Source of the DNA: Rhynochetos jubatus
Taxonomy: Eukaryota; Chordata; Aves; Eurypygiformes; Rhynochetidae
Reading direction: 5' to 3'
NCBI GenBank assembly: GCA_027574665.1
Contig: CM050657.1
Coordinates: forward strand, 23,352,700-23,416,699
Length of the DNA stretch: 64,000 bases
Within the stretch, counting starts at the first letter, position 1. Each line of letters begins with the position of its first letter. The notes under the pieces were generated by a model that was given only the letters and a program-made list of their open reading frames with translations, had not been told where the DNA came from and searched no databases. A program made the position numbers and the translations under genes. Positions 60,557 through 64,000 of this stretch are shown one piece after another.

Positions 60557-63500
60557 GAAAGTCACCAAGCCAGTCTTTACAGATGCAAAAAAAAAAAAAT
60601 ATTTACAAATGCCAGTTGAAATACCTTGATGAAAACAGTTGGCTTCCTTTGTGCCATCTGTGAGGTTTAAAGCACTGACCATTCAAGCCGTAAATTAAAG
60701 AATATTAAATGTTGTAATACCACACTAGCTCTCCTGAATCTAAGAAGCAGATACCCACTGGAGTGAAATCAGCCTGGCCTGCATTAGCCTAAACACAAGC
60801 AGCTGGTTTCAGTCAGAACAAGCACCAACACAGGGACTACACCAATGGGAAAGTTCACCTGGGGAAAAGGTAAGGCACAAGCACACTCTGAACAATGCAG
60901 GAGGTCCAGGAGGCAGCAGCAGAGCCCCAGACTAACAGGTGTTGACCACAAACAGGCTGAAATCTCTGGATCACCCTAATGATGCAGCAGCCTGATTTTA
61001 GCAGTAGCAAACACACCGTATTAAACTTGCCCCCATTCCATCCCTCCACCTTCTTGTAGAAGGTCTGAGGCACAGGAGAATCTCTCCCACACAGAAACCA
61101 TGTTTCAAGAATGTGATATGATTTCAAACTCTTATGACAGCCCAAAGAAAAACTTCCGAGACAGCTCTGTCTACAGCAACAGTTTGTATAGATCCACAGA
61201 AAACTGGAAGGAGGGGAAGAGAGGAGAATCGATGAACCAGTTTCAGGAGTCCAAAAGCTTAAACAAGAAAAAGTCTATTATTAGAAGCCTTCAATTCACT
61301 ATTCAAAAACCTACACCTGCACTAGAGAATGGTCAGAAGTGAGAAAAGCTTAAAAATTACCAAGTTAATGAGACACAACTGCCATTTACAAGCCTCTACT
61401 AATCCCAGCAGTTTAATCCCAGTGGTGCTCAGCCAGTTTTTACTTAATGCATAGCTAGTCATTCCTTCCCAAATGAAATTAGTCAAGCTTTTGTGAATAA
61501 AGATTAACTAAAAACAAAGTTATGAGTTAAGGAATAGGCCCCAGGCTGTCAATTCACTGTCATGAAAATAGAAATCGGGCCCTGTATGCACACAATGCTT
61601 ATTGGTACCACTAACAGTCACTTGCTGATGAACAGGCATATAAATGCAGACTTTTTTTTTTTACTTTGTTTTAGGCTGCTATGATGAAAATCCCATTACA
61701 GACGTGATCTTTGCCCAACTACAAGCAGACAACACAAAAACACAAAGCAAGCTACCAAATGTTTACACATCTAGGGTCATAAAAATTTGCAGAGAAACAA
61801 GCACTTTAAGAAAAAAAAGCCAGTTAACTTTTGCAGCTTCTGGCATAACACAAAGCATGTTTCCAGGAACTTTCGCCACTGAGTTTGTTACCTGGGATGC
61901 CATGCCCAAAGTCTTGAGCAATGACAAAATCAAACAAAGACAAGGGCCTGCACATCATCTGTAGGGCAAGAGAGTGAGAAGTCAGAGAAACTCAGGGCTG
62001 TACCAAGCCAACCATCTGGTGGAGGAAGCCCATGCAGAAACCCAGTGATCCAGGGAAGGGAAGAACAGGATGCCCAACTGTAGCCCCTAAGAAATGCAGA
62101 GGCAAGCCTGACACCAGGACTTGGCTGCTCAAGTACCGCCTGACAAGGAATAACATTTGTCATGAAATCACTTCCCAGTGAGCGCCAATAATAACCAGAA
62201 GTAAAACCGTCACTTTGATTCTACTGGTAGAATGTCCCATGGACATTCACATCAAGTGCTCTTCCCCATGTCTCCTATACTGGCTTGCAACAGAGGCAAA
62301 GCATTCTTTTTGATTTCATTACTTTGTTTTAATCATACAGAAATATACTTCGTAGTACTACTTTGGGTTTAAGGGAAAACAAATATTTTGGCTAGTTAGC
62401 AAGCAATTCTTATTACCCAAAAAACTAGATGAAAATGCTATGAAGTACTGAGATTCAGAATCACTTTAAGCTGAAATATTAATGTATTTTATTGACTGTT
62501 GTGTTTTTCACAGTAGAGAACTAAAGAAAATTAGATAACTAAGATACCTTCTAAGCACCCTTGAGAGAAAGAGAGAAGGAAAATAATACTGAAGCACCTC
62601 CCACAAAAGAATTTTAAGTCATATGAAATTGCATAAACGTTTCACTAATATATAAAAATTGCACACCTATCATTTTTATGATGTTCTGTTAAAGAGAAAG
62701 CTCAGATCCCATACATGAAGATGGTAGATAAAAGGCTTTGTTCTAATTGAGATATTGGGCATCTGTTATGTAACTAAGGACCAATGAAAAGAATAATGTC
62801 TAATTTGATCAACCTCAACTGGCCAGGTCAATCCATGAAAGGTTCCAAACAAATGTATAATCTCTTCTAATCACTATTGGATTAACTGGACTAATCCTAT
62901 TGGATGTATATAGTGTTCTTAAACCACCATGTTTATTTCAAGTATTCCACCCTTAGTTATTTCCTTTACAGTCTGTATTAAATTACTTTTAGAAAAGGTT
63001 TTCCAAAGTTTTGGCATTCCTATGAAAATAGTACAATCATCCAATGAGTAAATGAAATGTTTCATGGAAGGTAATTCTGTGGCACAAAACACTCATTTCT
63101 CCTTTGGTTCTACACTGAAGAGTGGTAAAACTTCACTAGGAAAACTACAATTATTCTCACATTAGACCTGGAAACGTATGCTAGTTTTAATTTTGCATCA
63201 AAACATACCTGAGAAAAGTAGATCAAGTACAATTAATGAGCTTTCCCAGCAACAGATTTTTAAAACTGTACAGTAGGCATCCTCACATCACCCACTGGTA
63301 TTTGCTGGGCAACTCTTCAGACCATATGGTTTCTCCAGTTCCAGGGGGTCTTTAACCCCCCCCAAATCCATGAAGCAGAAGACTAGGACCTCCCTTCCAT
63401 CTGTAGTTGGTCTGACTATTAGTACTGAGAGGAAAAACCCAACCTAAAACCAGCTACATGTACTGCAGGTGACTCCCCAGCAACACCCCTTCAACCAGAT

Positions 63501-63933
63501 CCACATGGTATTTCCTCCTTCTTATAACAACGCTGCATTGAAGGGGTCTCACAAATTCACACAAGGTGTACATGACAAGTCTGCCAAGAAGAAAATGGTA
63601 TTTACCTTCTTAGAAAATGAAACCTGTGATGGAAATGACAATGGTTCACAACAGTGAGGCTTACTGAACTTGAAAAGAGAGTGCCATGCCACCTGCACTC
63701 ACCTGCCTACCCCTTTGATGTCCACTGCAGTATGATTATCAGTCTAAGGAACACAGTGAGCATTAGTGACTGAAATTCCCTGATCTGACACAAATTATAT
63801 AGTAACTGAAATGGCTTCTGTAAACTCTAAGCATAAGTTAGCTGGCAACACTGGATGGTGGGATGCAGGACCTTTTTCAATGAGGTACATCAAATCCAAC
63901 CCTTCTCTAAATTTAGTGATTTAGTCTAGGAAT
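60557..63933. other. AT-rich intron stretch, no gene seen
   Basis: A 13-A run is at 60587-60599. Frames of 62-106 codons (61100-61342, 61644-61964 and others) have no recognisable domain. The 62440-62960 block is low-GC and transposon-free. No further element was seen. Confidence 0.45.
62230..62248. repeat. Perfect 8-bp inverted repeat with 3-nt loop
   Basis: The arms are GAATGTCC (62230-62237) and GGACATTC (62241-62248) around CAT. It is an isolated small hairpin with no known role. Confidence 0.75.
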
Positions 63934-63992
63934 TGGGTTGGGATTTGTTTGGGGTTTTTTGGGTTTTTTTTGTTTTGTTTTGTTTTTTGTTT
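63934..63992. repeat. T/G-rich low-complexity tract at the right edge
   Basis: TTGGGTTGGGATTTG and then several TTTTG units: almost only T and G on the plus strand. On the transcribed strand it is an A/C-rich tract like those at 14034 and 39027. Such runs can mark retroposon tails. No body is visible inside the window. Confidence 0.75.
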
Positions 63993-64000
63993 CAGTGTGG

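Larger units (their letters stand above)
43114..64000 (-). other. Upstream intron of the glypican gene (probably GPC5 intron 2), 3' portion
   Basis: This is everything upstream of the acceptor in transcription order. It contains two CR1 fragments, a T18 tract, a 47-bp tandem duplication and otherwise unremarkable AT-rich sequence. No preceding coding exon of the gene is visible, so the intron continues beyond the right edge. Confidence 0.7.

Noticed and set aside
1-64000. CRISPR arrays, bacterial operons, phage, plasmid or tRNA/rRNA genes
   Set aside because: No regularly spaced direct repeats, ribosome-binding context or RNA-gene folds were seen. Every positive signal is vertebrate.

Overview
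The window is nuclear DNA from a bird, or at least an archosaur-grade reptile. It carries several CR1 LINE fragments with bird-type 3' ends, a relic avian ERVL-type LTR, an eroded MIR-like SINE and a motif of a palindromic repeat known from turtles, crocodilians and birds. It has no operons, no tightly packed reading frames and no rRNA, tRNA or CRISPR signature.

Only one stretch is convincingly protein-coding. It is an internal exon of 695 nt on the minus strand (42419-43113), with a pyrimidine-rich acceptor and a GTAAGT donor. It encodes 231 complete codons of a glypican core protein of the GPC3/GPC5 subfamily. It fits GPC5 best, by the cysteine-rich block around MQYCPHCQGL and GYCLNVMRGC. 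GPC5 is a very large gene with giant introns, so one exon in 64 kb is expected. Transcription runs right to left: 43114-64000 is part of the upstream intron and 1-42418 is part of the downstream intron. By analogy with GPC5 the exon is probably exon 3, so these would be introns 2 and 3.

The remaining ~63.3 kb is AT-rich intron. It contains: five CR1 pieces (about 13255, 18894, 27035, 51156 and 54055); an LTR relic (about 29640-30065); a MIR-like SINE (about 14265-14425); a relic of a palindromic amniote repeat (about 23455); two long poly-G tracts (20058 and 33025); short tandem duplications of 25, 55 and 47 bp; several perfect hairpins; and six GC-rich patches of 150-420 bp. Low-complexity, homeobox-site-rich blocks are only candidates for conserved regulatory DNA.

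Most other open frames (up to about 148 codons) show no recognisable domain, no splice context and no family resemblance, and are read as chance. I found no convincing new biological system. The points most worth checking are the glypican exon assignment, the G25 and G20 tracts, and the possible conserved elements in the introns.
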